DNA of 64,000 nucleotides from Phytobacter diazotrophicus (GTDB taxonomy: Bacteria > Pseudomonadota > Gammaproteobacteria > Enterobacterales > Enterobacteriaceae), in the NCBI GenBank assembly GCA_004346725.1, contig SMDE01000013.1, positions 62,001 through 126,000 of the forward strand, given 5' to 3'. Shown in pieces: positions 48,181 through 58,298 of this stretch. The stretch's first letter is position 1, and each line of letters begins with the position of its first letter. The position numbers were made by a program, and so were the translations under genes. Below the pieces are notes generated by a model. It saw nothing but the letters and a program-made list of their open reading frames with translations, was not told where the DNA came from and searched no databases.

Positions 48181-49497
48181 TTACAGCGACTGGTGTTTGG
48201 TCTCGTGAGTCAACAACAGCGCGGTCAGCGTCAGGGCTGCCATCGCCGCCAGATAAATCCCCACATACATCAGACCGTAATTCGCCTGCAGCCAGGTGGC
48301 GATATAAGGCGCAACGGACGCACCCAGAATCGATGACACGTTATACGAGAACGATGCACCGGTGTAGCGAACTTCGGTCGGGAACAGCTCCGGCAGCAGC
48401 GCACCCATCGGGCCAAAAGTCAGCCCCATCAGGCTCAGACCGATCAGCAGGTAAGCCATTACCAGCGCCGGGGTGCCGGAGCCTAACAGCGGCGGGAAGA
48501 CGAACAGCGCAAACAGAATGATCAGTGTTGTAATGGCGATCATGCTTTTGCGACGGCCATATTTATCGGCCAGCAGCCCGGCAACCGGCACCATCACACC
48601 AAAACCAATGACCGCCATCATCAGCATCCACAGCACTTCGTTTCGCGGCATACCCAGCCCGCCAGGCGAGGTACTGAACGTCATGGAATAGACGGTCATG
48701 ATGTAAAACAGCGTGTAGGTGGCCAACATGATGAAGGTGCCCAGCACGGTCACACGGACATGTTTGGTCAGCAGGGTGCCCAGCGGGATTTTCACCTGTT
48801 TTTTCGCGGCGGCGATTTTCGCAAATACCGGCGTTTCATGCAGAGACACGCGAACATACAGGCCAATCAACACCAGCACGGCGGAGAAGATAAAGGGTAC
48901 GCGCCAGCCCCAGCTCATAAACTGCTCGTCGGTCAGTAACCAGGAGAGCAGCAGGAAGGTGCCGTTCGCAAAGAAGAAACCAATCGGCGCGCCCAGTTGT
49001 GGGAAAGAGCCATACAACGCGCGTTTGCGTGGCGGTGCGTTTTCGGTCGCCAGAAGCGCCGCGCCGCCCCATTCACCACCCAGCCCCAGACCCTGGCCAA
49101 AACGTGCCAGCGCCAGCAGCAGCGGCGCCATCACGCCGATGGTTTCATAGCCTGGCAGCAGGCCAATTAATACGGTGGAAATGCCCATCGTCAGCAACGA
49201 CGCCACCAGGGTGACTTTACGCCCTACGCGGTCGCCGAAGTGACCAAACACGGCGGAACCAATTGGACGTGCGACGAAAGCAATCGCAAAGGTGGCGAGC
49301 GACTGCAACGTTGCTGCGGTCGGATCACCCTGCGGGAAGAAGATATGCGGGAAAACGATAACCGCCGCAGTGGCATAGATATAGAAATCGAAGAACTCGA
49401 TAGCGGTGCCAATCAGTGAAGCGATAACGACTTTACTGCGTGAGTTTACCGGCGTGATTTCCTGCTCGTTGTCTAAGGTTGTGGCTGTGGCTTGCAT
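48181..49497 (-). CDS. yhjE: MFS transporter YhjE (metabolite/proton symporter family)
   Basis: 438 residues, twelve membrane segments, close to E. coli YhjE (440). The MFS loop motif between helices 2 and 3 is GHFGDRVGRKVTLV, and LGLGGEWGGAALLATE is typical of the ShiA/ProP-like metabolite:H+ symporter subfamily. The substrate is not known. Monocistronic, convergent with yhjG. Confidence 0.92.
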   Translation of the reverse strand: MQATATTLDNEQEITPVNSRSKVVIASLIGTAIEFFDFYIYATAAVIVFPHIFFPQGDPTAATLQSLATFAIAFVARPIGSAVFGHFGDRVGRKVTLVASLLTMGISTVLIGLLPGYETIGVMAPLLLALARFGQGLGLGGEWGGAALLATENAPPRKRALYGSFPQLGAPIGFFFANGTFLLLSWLLTDEQFMSWGWRVPFIFSAVLVLIGLYVRVSLHETPVFAKIAAAKKQVKIPLGTLLTKHVRVTVLGTFIMLATYTLFYIMTVYSMTFSTSPGGLGMPRNEVLWMLMMAVIGFGVMVPVAGLLADKYGRRKSMIAITTLIILFALFVFPPLLGSGTPALVMAYLLIGLSLMGLTFGPMGALLPELFPTEVRYTGASFSYNVSSILGASVAPYIATWLQANYGLMYVGIYLAAMAALTLTALLLTHETKHQSL

Positions 49498-49727
49498 AAA
49501 ATTTTCTTATTTTTTGGCGAACGAACGACCATATTAGCCACAGCAAAAGCGACATTTCAATCTGTAACAAAGTGCGGAAACGTACAAAAACCAGGCAAAA
49601 AGCGGATAATTTTCAGACCTGCGATTTCGCTTCTATGAAATGCTTCACATAATTTCAATAATAGAATTTAAAACTGGTTTTAGGTTAAATAAAAGTTACG
49701 GCTTGGATATTAATGCTGAAATGATGA

Positions 49728-49752
49728 ATTGGGCTGAAATATTCAGCCCAAT
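49728..49752 (-). terminator. Hairpin after yhjD
   Basis: A perfect 10-bp stem, ATTGGGCTGA (49728-49737) with TCAGCCCAAT (49743-49752), has a 5-base loop, 8 bases beyond the yhjD stop. On the minus strand it is followed by a modestly T-rich TCATCATTTC. The remaining AT-rich gap to yhjE (49498-49727) shows no gene. Confidence 0.6.
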
Positions 49753-49759
49753 TAGGGAT

Positions 49760-50803
49760 TTAGCGGTGTGTTTTGCCTGGCATCCGTGGGTCGTCTTTGT
49801 AATGCGCAGTGGCAATCCAGGCGGCGCAAAACAGCGTCAGCCGGGCAAAGAAGTAGAAGAACGCCATCAAACCTAGTACAGAACCAAAGGCGGCGCCAGA
49901 GGGAGATTTCACCAGCGATGGCAGCATGTAGGTCATCACAATTTTGATCACCTCAAAGCCGATCGCCGCAATAAACGTACCGCGAATCAACGCCTTTTTC
50001 CGTGGACGGTGGCGCGGTAGCCGCCAGAAAATCCAGAAGAACAACAAGTAGTTGGCGAATATAGAGATCGCCAGACCAATCAGTCGCCATGCAGGTTTCA
50101 GCCACTCAATATTATCAAGATAGAGGGCGGAGATAATCATCTGCTGCGCCGAACCGGCAATCGAGGTGATGGAAAGCGTGACAATCAGCGCCACCAGCAG
50201 GCCAATCAGCGAAATAAAATCACGGAAGTACTTCACCCAGATTTTTTCCTGGTCCTGTGGGTTACGCTCCCAGACATCCCGCGACTGGGCGCGTATCGCC
50301 TCGCGCAGGTTGCCCATCCAGTTAACGCCGGAGTAGAGCGCAATCGCCAGCCCGACAATCCCCACCGTGGTACGCTGCTGCACGGCGGTATTGATGGTGC
50401 TTTTCAGGGTTGTCGCCAGCGTCGGGTCGCTGACGTTGGTCAGGATCTTATTGAAAATGTCCTGCAATAGCGTGGGATGTGAGGCCAGCACAAACCCGGC
50501 AGCGGCAAAGGAGACCATCAGGATGGGGATCATCGACAAAAATGAGAAATAGGTGATGGCCGCGCCAAACTGGTTTCCCATACGATCATTGAAGCGCTCA
50601 GTGGCGCGGATCAGGTGCGCAATCATTGGACGGCGCTGCACTTTTTTCGCCACCTGGGTGACCGTTTCCAGCGGTGAGGGCGCCTTGTTGTCACCCGCGT
50701 TGGGAGGGGTGTCTTTCGTTGATGTTCCCGATGTCTCCATTTTTCTGACTGGCTCGTAATCCAGATCCTGGGTCGGACGTTTTTCGCTGTTTTCCGGCGT
50801 CAT
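49760..50803 (-). CDS. yhjD: YihY/BrkB-family inner-membrane protein YhjD
   Basis: 347 residues, nearly identical to E. coli YhjD (337). A hydrophilic N-terminal region of about 75 residues precedes six membrane helices of the YihY/BrkB family (for example FGAAITYFSFLSMIPILMVSF). In E. coli a YhjD point mutation suppresses loss of Kdo in lipopolysaccharide, suggesting a role in lipid or LPS transport. It lies 53 bases downstream of yhjC, possibly in one operon. Confidence 0.92.
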   Translation of the reverse strand: MTPENSEKRPTQDLDYEPVRKMETSGTSTKDTPPNAGDNKAPSPLETVTQVAKKVQRRPMIAHLIRATERFNDRMGNQFGAAITYFSFLSMIPILMVSFAAAGFVLASHPTLLQDIFNKILTNVSDPTLATTLKSTINTAVQQRTTVGIVGLAIALYSGVNWMGNLREAIRAQSRDVWERNPQDQEKIWVKYFRDFISLIGLLVALIVTLSITSIAGSAQQMIISALYLDNIEWLKPAWRLIGLAISIFANYLLFFWIFWRLPRHRPRKKALIRGTFIAAIGFEVIKIVMTYMLPSLVKSPSGAAFGSVLGLMAFFYFFARLTLFCAAWIATAHYKDDPRMPGKTHR

Positions 50804-50856
50804 CAGGGCTATTTTCCTTCTTTTTAACTCGCAGTGAATAAAATTATAGACTGCGT

Positions 50857-51756
50857 CTAATCAACGTAATCTTTCATCACTCCGGCCAGCCATTCCATAA
50901 ACAGATGCACGCGACGCGACAGATTACGCCGGTGGGGATAAATAAGTGATACCGGCATAGGTTCTGCACGATATTGCGGCAGGATCTCCACCAGCTTTCC
51001 TGCGCGCAGCGCTTCCCGCACGCCGACGCGCGGCACCTGGATAATGCCAAGCCCTGCGAGGCAGGCGGCGTGGTAGGTCTCGGTACTGTTGACTGTCAAA
51101 ATGCCGCCGGTTTTCACCCACGTGGTCTGCTTATCGAGGCAGACTTCAAAGCCTTGCGGACGCGCGCCGAGGTTGAGGGCGTAATGCACAACCGCATGCG
51201 AAGAGAGATCTTCCAGGCTTTCCGGGTAGCCGAAACGCGCCAGGTAGTCGGGGCTGGCGCAATTGATAATGGAAAGCTTACCCAGCGGGCGGGCAATCAG
51301 GCCGGAATCTTTCAGCGTGCCGACGCGCACCACACAGTCAAACCCCTCGCGAATAATATCCACCAGCCGGTCGCTGCTGCTTAGCTCCAGTTCAATACCG
51401 GGATATTGCTGCAAAAACGCCGGTAGCCGTGGAATCACCAGGTTTTTCGCCACGGCCACGGGCATATCAACTCGCAACCGCCCGCTGATGCTCGACGGAT
51501 CGTGCAGAAAAAGTCCGTCAAGTTCGTCCATATTGGCGAGCAAATCTTTCGCCCGCTCGTAATAGACCATCCCGTCCTGGGTGAGCTGCACCCGTCGCGT
51601 TGTGCGATGCAGCAACTGTGTACCGAGGTGGTTTTCCAGTGCCTGAATCTGCCGCGAAACGCTGCCTTTAGGGAGGCCTAATGAGTCTGCCGCGCGGGAA
51701 AAACTCTCCAGTTCTGCCACGCGGATGAACAATTGCATTGCATAAATTTTATCCAT
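50857..51756 (-). CDS. yhjC: LysR-family regulator YhjC (RcdB)
   Basis: 299 residues. The winged helix is at 1-60 (LESFSRAADSLGLPKGSVSRQIQALE), then the effector domain; it belongs to the CrgA-like LysR branch. The start at 51756 (MDKIYAMQLF) is the E. coli start; the open frame continues another 70 codons upstream without conservation. E. coli YhjC, also called RcdB, affects csgD. It is divergent from an SDR gene, which is often the target of such pairs. In E. coli yhjB follows instead. Confidence 0.88.
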   Translation of the reverse strand: MDKIYAMQLFIRVAELESFSRAADSLGLPKGSVSRQIQALENHLGTQLLHRTTRRVQLTQDGMVYYERAKDLLANMDELDGLFLHDPSSISGRLRVDMPVAVAKNLVIPRLPAFLQQYPGIELELSSSDRLVDIIREGFDCVVRVGTLKDSGLIARPLGKLSIINCASPDYLARFGYPESLEDLSSHAVVHYALNLGARPQGFEVCLDKQTTWVKTGGILTVNSTETYHAACLAGLGIIQVPRVGVREALRAGKLVEILPQYRAEPMPVSLIYPHRRNLSRRVHLFMEWLAGVMKDYVD

Positions 51757-51874
51757 CGAACGCATCCATTGTTGTTGCAAATGAAACAGTGAAGCGTAAT
51801 TCAGCGCCTTTATTGTTTTACCACCAGCTAATAAGCTTTTTCCACAGTCAACACCAAACAAAACGAGGTTTCTT

Positions 51875-52633
51875 ATGACACAACGTATCGCATTAGTAAC
51901 AGGCGGCAGCCGTGGACTGGGGAAAAACGCAGCGCTGAAGCTGGCAGAACGCGGAACCGCCGTCATCCTGACCTACAACAGCAATCAGCAGGCGGCTGAT
52001 GAAGTTGTGGCGGAAATTGAGGGAAAAGGCGTGAAAGCGGTGGCTTTACAATTGAATGTCGGCGATGTTGCAAGTTTCGAGGCTTTCGCCCTGGACGTAC
52101 AGCATCAGCTAAAAAACGTCTGGAATCGGGATACATTTGATTATTTATTAAACAATGCCGGTGTTGGCATCGCGGTTCCCTTTGCTGAGGCCAGTGAAGC
52201 GCAATTTGATGAATTAATGAACATTCATTTTAAAGGACCATTCTTCCTGACACAGCGCCTGTTGCCATTGCTGGCAGATGGCGGACGCATCCTCAATGTC
52301 TCAAGCGGGCTGGCGCGTTTTGCGCTGCCAGGATACGCGACCTATGGCGCGATGAAAGGGGCAATGGAAGTGCTGACCCGCTATCAGGCTAAAGAGCTGG
52401 GCCCGCGCGGGATTTCCGTCAATATCATTGCCCCTGGCGCGATTGAGACCGATTTCCGCGGCGGTGAAGTCCGTGATAACCCGCAAATTAATAAACATAT
52501 TGCCGGGCAAACGGCGCTGGGGCGCGTCGGTAAACCGGATGATATTGGCGGCGCGATGGCGGCCCTGCTGAGCGACGATCTGGCGTGGATGAATGCTCAA
52601 CGCGTGGAAGTCTCGGGCGGGATGTTCCTGTAA
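51875..52633 (+). CDS. Short-chain dehydrogenase/reductase
   Basis: 252 residues, classical SDR. The cofactor motif TGGSRGLG is at 9-16, NNAG at 93-96, catalytic Ser144, and Tyr157/Lys161 in YGAMK; the C-terminus is VEVSGGMFL. Probably NADP(H)-dependent, from the Arg after the glycine motif serine. The substrate is unknown. It is divergent from yhjC (118-bp gap), which suggests control by that LysR protein. No equivalent lies here in E. coli K-12. Confidence 0.85.
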   Translation: MTQRIALVTGGSRGLGKNAALKLAERGTAVILTYNSNQQAADEVVAEIEGKGVKAVALQLNVGDVASFEAFALDVQHQLKNVWNRDTFDYLLNNAGVGIAVPFAEASEAQFDELMNIHFKGPFFLTQRLLPLLADGGRILNVSSGLARFALPGYATYGAMKGAMEVLTRYQAKELGPRGISVNIIAPGAIETDFRGGEVRDNPQINKHIAGQTALGRVGKPDDIGGAMAALLSDDLAWMNAQRVEVSGGMFL

Positions 52634-52688
52634 AGGTCGTCGTTTAACGTGGTTTAGCTATCGGTCTCAGACGTATGCATTATCATTT

Positions 52689-52713
52689 GCCCGGCGGCGT
52701 TATGCCACCGGGC
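52689..52713. terminator. Palindrome between convergent SDR and ygiW-like genes
   Basis: GCCCGGCGGC (52689-52698) pairs with GCCACCGGGC (52704-52713) with one mismatch around GTTAT. No T-run follows. It may act as a shared terminator or be a REP-type element. Confidence 0.55.
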
Positions 52714-52721
52714 GGTGAGAC

Positions 52722-53120
52722 TTACTGCTTCTGAAAGTGGGTGACTTTGATTCGGGCTGGTTTCTGTTTAGCGTCTAACGACCCGCTAATGCCCACCAGT
52801 TCGTCCGGGGAGACATTTTTGCCATCGAAAACGGCCATTGGGATATACACGTCAATTTGCCCGGTTTTGTCGCGGAACTGGTAGAGATCTTCCCCCGTTT
52901 TCTTCACGAGGTTCCCTTTGAGCGAAACGGAAGCGCCGTCATGCATGGTTTTCGCCTGTTTAATGGTCATGCTACGGGCATCTTCCATACCGCGATAGCC
53001 ATCTTCCATTTTATGCGGCGGCGGCGGCGCCTTGTCCGTCTTTAAACCTGGTGCATCCTGCGCGAATGCCGCCATGGAGAATAATGCTGTAAAACTTGTT
53101 ATCAGCAGAATCTTCTTCAT
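52722..53120 (-). CDS. YgiW/YdeI-family periplasmic OB-fold stress protein
   Basis: 132 residues with a signal peptide ([19 protein letters not shown]) and the DUF388/BOF domain ([29 protein letters not shown]). Members such as YgiW and YdeI help cells resist hydrogen peroxide, cadmium or antimicrobial peptides. A proline run, PPPPH, lies between signal and domain. Standing alone between SDR and GNAT genes, it is a paralogue, not clearly ygiW itself. Confidence 0.85.
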   Translation of the reverse strand: MKKILLITSFTALFSMAAFAQDAPGLKTDKAPPPPHKMEDGYRGMEDARSMTIKQAKTMHDGASVSLKGNLVKKTGEDLYQFRDKTGQIDVYIPMAVFDGKNVSPDELVGISGSLDAKQKPARIKVTHFQKQ

Positions 53121-53187
53121 ATGCTCTCCTCTTTATTGCCAAAACACTGCCTAAGCCTGGCACAGAGAGAGGAAGATGACAGGTGAA

Positions 53188-53724
53188 TTATCTGCTTTCA
53201 CGGTATTCATGGTGCAGCAGACCAAACAGCCAGTCGTTATGCCAGCGCCCCGCCAGCCAGAAGGATTCGCGTAGTTCACCTTCCTGCACAAATCCTGCCT
53301 TTTCCAGTAAACGCTTTGAGGCGTGGTTTCCTGCCGTTACGGTCGCGACAAGGCGACGAATGCCCCCTTCGGTGAAGGCATAGCGGCAAACCGCCTGTAA
53401 TGACTCCAGCCCGTAACCTTTTCCCTGTGCCTGGGGGGCAAACAGAAACCCGACTTCGGCGCAGTCTGCTTCGTGATGGCGGTAGCCCGTCACCCCAAGC
53501 GGGGTTTGCGTGGCGCTGTCGCGCACCACAAGACATAACCAGTGCTCACTGCCGGGAGACCAGGCAGGCAGGCGGGATTCAAACGCCTCGCGGATGGCTT
53601 CCTGCGGGCAGTCTTCGGCAACATAACGCATGACCTGCTGATCCTGCTGCAATGCGAGGAAAAAAGGCCAGTCTTGCGGTGTTATCGGCGTACAAATGAG
53701 CCGTGGCGTGACCAGCGTCGGCAT
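53188..53724 (-). CDS. GNAT N-acetyltransferase, RimJ/RimL type
   Basis: 178 residues. The acetyl-CoA loop is APQAQGKGYGLESLQ, and the RimJ/L hallmark NHASKRLLEKAGFVQEGELRE follows. Such proteins acetylate ribosomal N-termini, antibiotics or small amines; the target is not predictable here. Monocistronic, 67 bases from the ygiW-like gene. Confidence 0.85.
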   Translation of the reverse strand: MPTLVTPRLICTPITPQDWPFFLALQQDQQVMRYVAEDCPQEAIREAFESRLPAWSPGSEHWLCLVVRDSATQTPLGVTGYRHHEADCAEVGFLFAPQAQGKGYGLESLQAVCRYAFTEGGIRRLVATVTAGNHASKRLLEKAGFVQEGELRESFWLAGRWHNDWLFGLLHHEYRESR

Positions 53725-53876
53725 AAAAATAGCTCCATTGTTTTTTTCGTGTTAAAACCGCTATCACTGATAATAATCATTAACTGGTCTATGTTTTAAG
53801 TATCCATAAATAAAGAAAAATTAACGTTTCTTTTTTTCCAGTTAATTATTTCACCGGTTGTACTTAAAGGAAAAGA

Positions 53877-55466
53877 ATGACCCATACATCCTCGCAGAAC
53901 CTGGGGGAACAATTCGAGCAATGCACAGGAATTATTCGTCAGGCATCGAAAGAAATATTAATGCTGCTTAATGTGCATTTTGACGAAGGGAAGGATCCTC
54001 GCTGGTTTCTTGAACAACTCGATATTGCACGTTTGAGCCTCGGCGGATGGGGCGCTGTCGCAAAACGGTTAAGGCTTAATGATGCGGAATTAACCCAGTT
54101 CACCTTACAGCTACGCCATTTGCAACAACTGGTGCCGTATTATGAAAAGGGGCAGAACGTTACAGAGAACCAGCTTATTGTCGCGCTGCGTTTCGTGCGC
54201 ACGCTGGAACATCTGCGGGCGAAGCAGCCATTGCTGACCTATGCGACAACCCTCAATGCAGACAAAGAAGGGCAGCAGCAGGGGTTAAAACAGTTACGGG
54301 CGCTGGAGTTGATGCTCAAATCGCTGGTAACAAATGCCTGGCCGGATGCGTTGCGGCTGAGTAACCACCTGAAAACGCGATTTGGCGCCGATTGCGTTCG
54401 GCGCTGGTTGAAAGTCGGCGATCGCAACGATGTACTCAGTGGTATGTTATTTAGCGAACTGGCGCTGTTATTAATTGATAAGAAAGAATTTAGCCAGCAT
54501 TATGCCCGGCTTTTTAACGATTCACCGGTATTGAGTCTGTTTCTTGAGCCGCGCAAAACATTGCAAACCTTTCTGGACGATATTCGGCAAATACGCAGCG
54601 CTGTCGTCGCGGGGCAACCGTTAACCTCGAACCAGTTGATGCTACTGGAGAACTATTACCCGCAGATTGCCGGGCCAGTGCAGCGGGCATGGGAAGACGG
54701 GCGCATACAGGTTAATCCCGCAAGCTTGCTGCGAGAGGCGGAAGATGATTTAGATACATTCTGGGAACAGGCGCGCAAGAAAGATCGGGCGGCGGGAGGT
54801 GATGCTATGCAAATTCGCGATGGAATTGAAAGGCCGGAAAAACGCGCCGCGCGTACCCGCGAGGAGCGTGAACAGATGCTTTCCAAAGCACTGTGGGGCG
54901 CAGTCGGCGTTGCGGTGCTGGTCATCGTGGCAGGAGCATTCTGGTTGTTTAGCGACTCATCAGTATCGGTACCGGTGTCAGGGCAGGGGCGGATTACGGT
55001 GCCTATCTCTCAGGATAAGGAAAAAGCGACGCCCAAAGAAGAGTTGACCAAAATGGGGATCCCACGCGATGAGAGCAACTTCCGTTCCGCAATCGACCGC
55101 AACGATACCCGCGTCGTGTCGCTGTTTCTACGTACGGGCATGAGCTGGAAACTGTCATGGACCGAGCAGGCGATGGCGAACGATTACACGGATGTGCTGG
55201 AGATGTTGCTGCGTTATCGGCTACAAATGGAAGAAAACCGCCCATGCCGCCGGTTTATCGAAAACATGGGGCATGAGATGGCTTCCGGCACGAAACTGAC
55301 ATCGCTGCGTAAGAATTACCTGCAGGCGTTCTGTACATCGGAACCCGTCGTGAGACGTCAGCGTTATGAAATGGAACAGGCGCAACTGCGTTATGAGGCT
55401 GCGCCTGACGATAACACGAAGAAATGGGCGGATATTCAGTCGGCTATTTATGATGCTATCGACTGA
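53877..55466 (+). CDS. STY4199-like membrane protein (HEPN-annotated family)
   Basis: 529 residues. The cytosolic N-terminal part of about 340 residues is all-helical and charged; a single membrane helix follows (residues about 340-360, GAVGVAVLVIVAGAFWLF). The C-terminal part has two ankyrin-like units (FRSAIDRNDTRVVSLFLRTG and AMANDYTDVLEMLLRY). From memory it resembles the STY4199 family of Salmonella and Enterobacter, annotated as having a HEPN domain and located near treF. No Rx4-6H ribonuclease motif was clear to me. AAAGGAAAAG lies 5 bases before the ATG. Function unknown. Confidence 0.65.
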   Translation: MTHTSSQNLGEQFEQCTGIIRQASKEILMLLNVHFDEGKDPRWFLEQLDIARLSLGGWGAVAKRLRLNDAELTQFTLQLRHLQQLVPYYEKGQNVTENQLIVALRFVRTLEHLRAKQPLLTYATTLNADKEGQQQGLKQLRALELMLKSLVTNAWPDALRLSNHLKTRFGADCVRRWLKVGDRNDVLSGMLFSELALLLIDKKEFSQHYARLFNDSPVLSLFLEPRKTLQTFLDDIRQIRSAVVAGQPLTSNQLMLLENYYPQIAGPVQRAWEDGRIQVNPASLLREAEDDLDTFWEQARKKDRAAGGDAMQIRDGIERPEKRAARTREEREQMLSKALWGAVGVAVLVIVAGAFWLFSDSSVSVPVSGQGRITVPISQDKEKATPKEELTKMGIPRDESNFRSAIDRNDTRVVSLFLRTGMSWKLSWTEQAMANDYTDVLEMLLRYRLQMEENRPCRRFIENMGHEMASGTKLTSLRKNYLQAFCTSEPVVRRQRYEMEQAQLRYEAAPDDNTKKWADIQSAIYDAID

Positions 55467-55470
55467 ATAA

Positions 55471-55492
55471 ACGGGGAGCTACGGCTCCCCGT
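55471..55492. terminator. Bidirectional hairpin overlapping the end of treF
   Basis: A perfect 9-bp stem, ACGGGGAGC (55471-55479) with GCTCCCCGT (55484-55492), closes a TACG loop between the convergent STY4199-like gene and treF. It includes the last codons and stop of treF. On the minus strand TTTATT follows, giving a weak T-tract. Confidence 0.7.
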
Positions 55493-57128
55493 ATAACCCG
55501 ATGAGGCGACGAACCACACCGTTTGTCCAGCCAAAGCCGTCCTGGAGCGGATATTCACCCCCGCCCCCTTCGCGCGGCGTGCTGCTGGCGATATGGTATT
55601 TCTCAATCAGCTTGTGGTGGCGCTGGTAGAAATGGTTAACGGTGCGCAGCCAGTTATGGGCGATTTCGTCACCCAACGCGTCGTTGCCGTACAGTTTGAA
55701 GCCCTGAATCGCCATCCACTGTAAGGGCGCCCAACCGTTGGGTTTATCCCACTGCTCACCGGTTTCATACTCCGTCGCCAGAATACCGCCAGGCGTCATC
55801 AGGCGCGTGCGCGTGGCCTCTGCCAGTTTATCTGCCTGCTCATGCGTAGCCATGCCGACATACAGCGGGACCAGGCTGGCAGCGGAAAAGAGCGCCATTT
55901 CGCCACGACGCCAGTCATAGTCGCGATAACAGCCTTTCTCCTCATCCCACAAGTAGCGATTGACCGCTGCCCGTCTGTCGCTGGCTTTAAGACGGAATTC
56001 CGCCTCCTGCTCCCGTTCACCTTTTAAGCCGGCAATATTGGCGATAGCGCTTTCCAGTTTGAACAGGAAGGCGTTCAGGTCGATGGGGATGAACTGGGTG
56101 GTGCGAATACTCGCCAGGCGATTGGCGTCTCGCAGCCAGCGTGACGAATAGTCCCAGCCGGAAGCCGCACCCGCACGGAGATCCCGGTAGACCTCGTTAG
56201 CCGGGCGAGAGGAGTGCTTCGCGGTTTCCACATCCTCCAGCCAGGATTCATCACGCGGCGTGTCCCTGTCGTCCCAGTAACGGTTGAGCAGGGAGCCGTC
56301 AGGCATACGTACCGCGTGGCGATAGGCCTGGTTCGGCAGCAGCGACTCCGCGCCATCCATCCAGAAGTCATACTCCATCAGCAGATGGTCCAGGTAGCGT
56401 CGCGCGCCGCGCACGCCATCCTCTTCAAACAGTTCTACCATCAGGGCGAACACCGGCGGCTGCGAACGGCTGAGATAGTAGGTACGGTTACCGTTTGGGA
56501 TATGACCGTAGCGTTCAATCATCCACGCGAAGTTGTCCGCCATACATTTCAGCATGTCGTGGCGACCACTTTCCGCCAGCCCCAGCATGGTGAAGTAGGA
56601 GTCCCAATAGTAGGTCTCGCTAAATCGCCCACCGGGGACGATATAGGCCTGTGGCAGAGCAAGCAGTGATGACCATGGAATATGGTCCTGCGGCTCACGC
56701 GTCAGCACCGGCCAGAGCTGGTCTATATGCTCTTTGAGGGAGTTTTCCGGGTCCGAAACGTATTCACTGCCATAGGTTTCCGGCATCCAGAAGTGCGCCT
56801 GAACAAACAGCCGCAGGTCAAAATCGGGTTTGCGCTTAATTTTGCGATAGCGAATTAAAATATCGAGCGGATCCATTTTCGGCGCACAGTCCGGGAATGT
56901 TTTGCTATCGGCAAAAATACGCGATGACTGCACGTGTTCAAACAGTTCAAGATAACGATCGGATGGGGTCAGGGCGTCCGAAGCGGGCAGCCCCTCGATC
57001 ATTTCCGGTTCCGGCTCCGCGTCGATCATTTCAGCCAGTTTTAACTCGCAGGGATCGATTTCGTAGCGGGGTTCTTGTGCGATCCCAAATTCTACGGATT
57101 CAGCGCTGTGAAGTTTCTGGTTGAACAT
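55479..57128 (-). CDS. treF: Cytoplasmic trehalase TreF
   Basis: 549 residues, GH37, equal in length to E. coli TreF, splitting trehalose into two glucose in the cytosol. Signature 1 [15 protein letters not shown] is at 165-179 and signature 2 is [13 protein letters not shown]. No signal peptide, which separates it from periplasmic TreA. The ATG at 57128 is chosen for the GGAGG ribosome site 12 bases upstream and the conserved start; the frame is open 24 codons further. In E. coli it is RpoS-controlled. The 252-bp upstream gap is AT-rich with no gene. Confidence 0.95.
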   Translation of the reverse strand: MFNQKLHSAESVEFGIAQEPRYEIDPCELKLAEMIDAEPEPEMIEGLPASDALTPSDRYLELFEHVQSSRIFADSKTFPDCAPKMDPLDILIRYRKIKRKPDFDLRLFVQAHFWMPETYGSEYVSDPENSLKEHIDQLWPVLTREPQDHIPWSSLLALPQAYIVPGGRFSETYYWDSYFTMLGLAESGRHDMLKCMADNFAWMIERYGHIPNGNRTYYLSRSQPPVFALMVELFEEDGVRGARRYLDHLLMEYDFWMDGAESLLPNQAYRHAVRMPDGSLLNRYWDDRDTPRDESWLEDVETAKHSSRPANEVYRDLRAGAASGWDYSSRWLRDANRLASIRTTQFIPIDLNAFLFKLESAIANIAGLKGEREQEAEFRLKASDRRAAVNRYLWDEEKGCYRDYDWRRGEMALFSAASLVPLYVGMATHEQADKLAEATRTRLMTPGGILATEYETGEQWDKPNGWAPLQWMAIQGFKLYGNDALGDEIAHNWLRTVNHFYQRHHKLIEKYHIASSTPREGGGGEYPLQDGFGWTNGVVRRLIGLYGEP

Positions 57129-57380
57129 AATAATACTGGCCTCCGGAGGTCGTCGTAAGAGTTTACGGGTGTTTCCCGGCATATCTATAAGCTTAGACAT
57201 TCGCTTCGATCTTTGGGGTGCAAAGCGTGCGCTAGATCACGTTTAGGCGCGGGTGGAAAAAGAGCGAAATTAATTAATTTTTATAATTTCAATCGTTTAA
57301 TTGCCGCTCCTCCGAAAGCGAAACGACAGAATTCAGAACATTCAAAATGCAACAGGTTATGAATATTCAGGGCAATCCCT

Positions 57381-58286
57381 TTAGCCTGGTAACTTTCCCG
57401 CATTCACGCCAGTCAGTAACCGCAAAAAATTTAGCGTTCGCGGGTTATTTTCACTCTCCCGGGTGACGATCGCCATGCATAACTCTGCGTCATCTTCGGC
57501 AAGCGGGATAAATTTCACTCCCTTCGGCTTGAGCTGATCAATGGGTCTGGGTAAGACGGAAACGCCCACGCCTGCGCCGACAAGTCCAATATGCGTCAAC
57601 ACTTCCGCCGCCTCCTGGACGACATAGGGAGTGAAGCCCGATTTCTGGCACATACGCCTGACTTTATCCGGCACGGATGCGCCGGCCGTGTCGGGATAAA
57701 AGATGAAAGGCTCATCTTTCACATCAGTAATGGTCAGGGTTTCACAGGCGGCTTTGGGGTGATCATCGGGCAGCACGACGCAGAGCTGGTCGCGCCTGAG
57801 CACGCGGATATTCAGGCCATCGCGGGTGGTTCCCGGCGTGACGCGAATGTATCCCACGTCGATATCCTCATTGAGCAGAGCGGTGAATTGCTGCTGTGAG
57901 TACATCTCACTGAGCGTGACCCGAACCTCGGGATAGTGACGGCGGAAAGCTTTGAGCGGCGCACTGAGTTCATCGACCAGCAGCCCGGTGGTGGTAAACC
58001 CAATACGTAACTCGCCGCTTTTACCCTGCGCGATGGCCCGTAGTTCGGCGGGGAGGTCGCTGCTGAGTCGCAGCATCTCTCTGGCTTTAATCACGAAATG
58101 CTCGCCCGCTTCTGTCAACACGACTTTGCGTCGGGTGCGATTGAATAACAGAACGCCCAGCTCTTCTTCAAGAGCCTGAATCTGCTGTGATAATGGCGGC
58201 TGGCCGATATTGAGCTTTTCTGCGGCACGGGTAAAGTGCAGCGCCTCAGCCACGGCCAGGAAATAGCGAAGGTGACGGAATTCCAT
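57381..58286 (-). CDS. LysR-family regulator (CatR/BenM-like branch)
   Basis: 301 residues. The winged helix starts MEFRHLRYFLAVAEALHFTRAAEKL with QPPLSQQIQALEEELG, typical of the CatR/BenM/CbnR group. The effector domain follows. It is divergent from the TSUP transporter across 156 bp containing the dyad ATGTAT-AA-ATACAT, so it probably controls that transporter. The ligand is unknown, perhaps the exported anion. Confidence 0.85.
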   Translation of the reverse strand: MEFRHLRYFLAVAEALHFTRAAEKLNIGQPPLSQQIQALEEELGVLLFNRTRRKVVLTEAGEHFVIKAREMLRLSSDLPAELRAIAQGKSGELRIGFTTTGLLVDELSAPLKAFRRHYPEVRVTLSEMYSQQQFTALLNEDIDVGYIRVTPGTTRDGLNIRVLRRDQLCVVLPDDHPKAACETLTITDVKDEPFIFYPDTAGASVPDKVRRMCQKSGFTPYVVQEAAEVLTHIGLVGAGVGVSVLPRPIDQLKPKGVKFIPLAEDDAELCMAIVTRESENNPRTLNFLRLLTGVNAGKLPG

Positions 58287-58298
58287 TTATATTTCCAG

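Noticed and set aside
51757-51966. A 70-residue N-terminal extension of YhjC
   Set aside because: The family starts at MDKIYAMQLF; the extension overlaps the divergent promoter region and has no domain.
57129-57200. A 24-residue N-terminal extension of TreF
   Set aside because: A GGAGG ribosome site fits the ATG at 57128, and E. coli TreF starts there.
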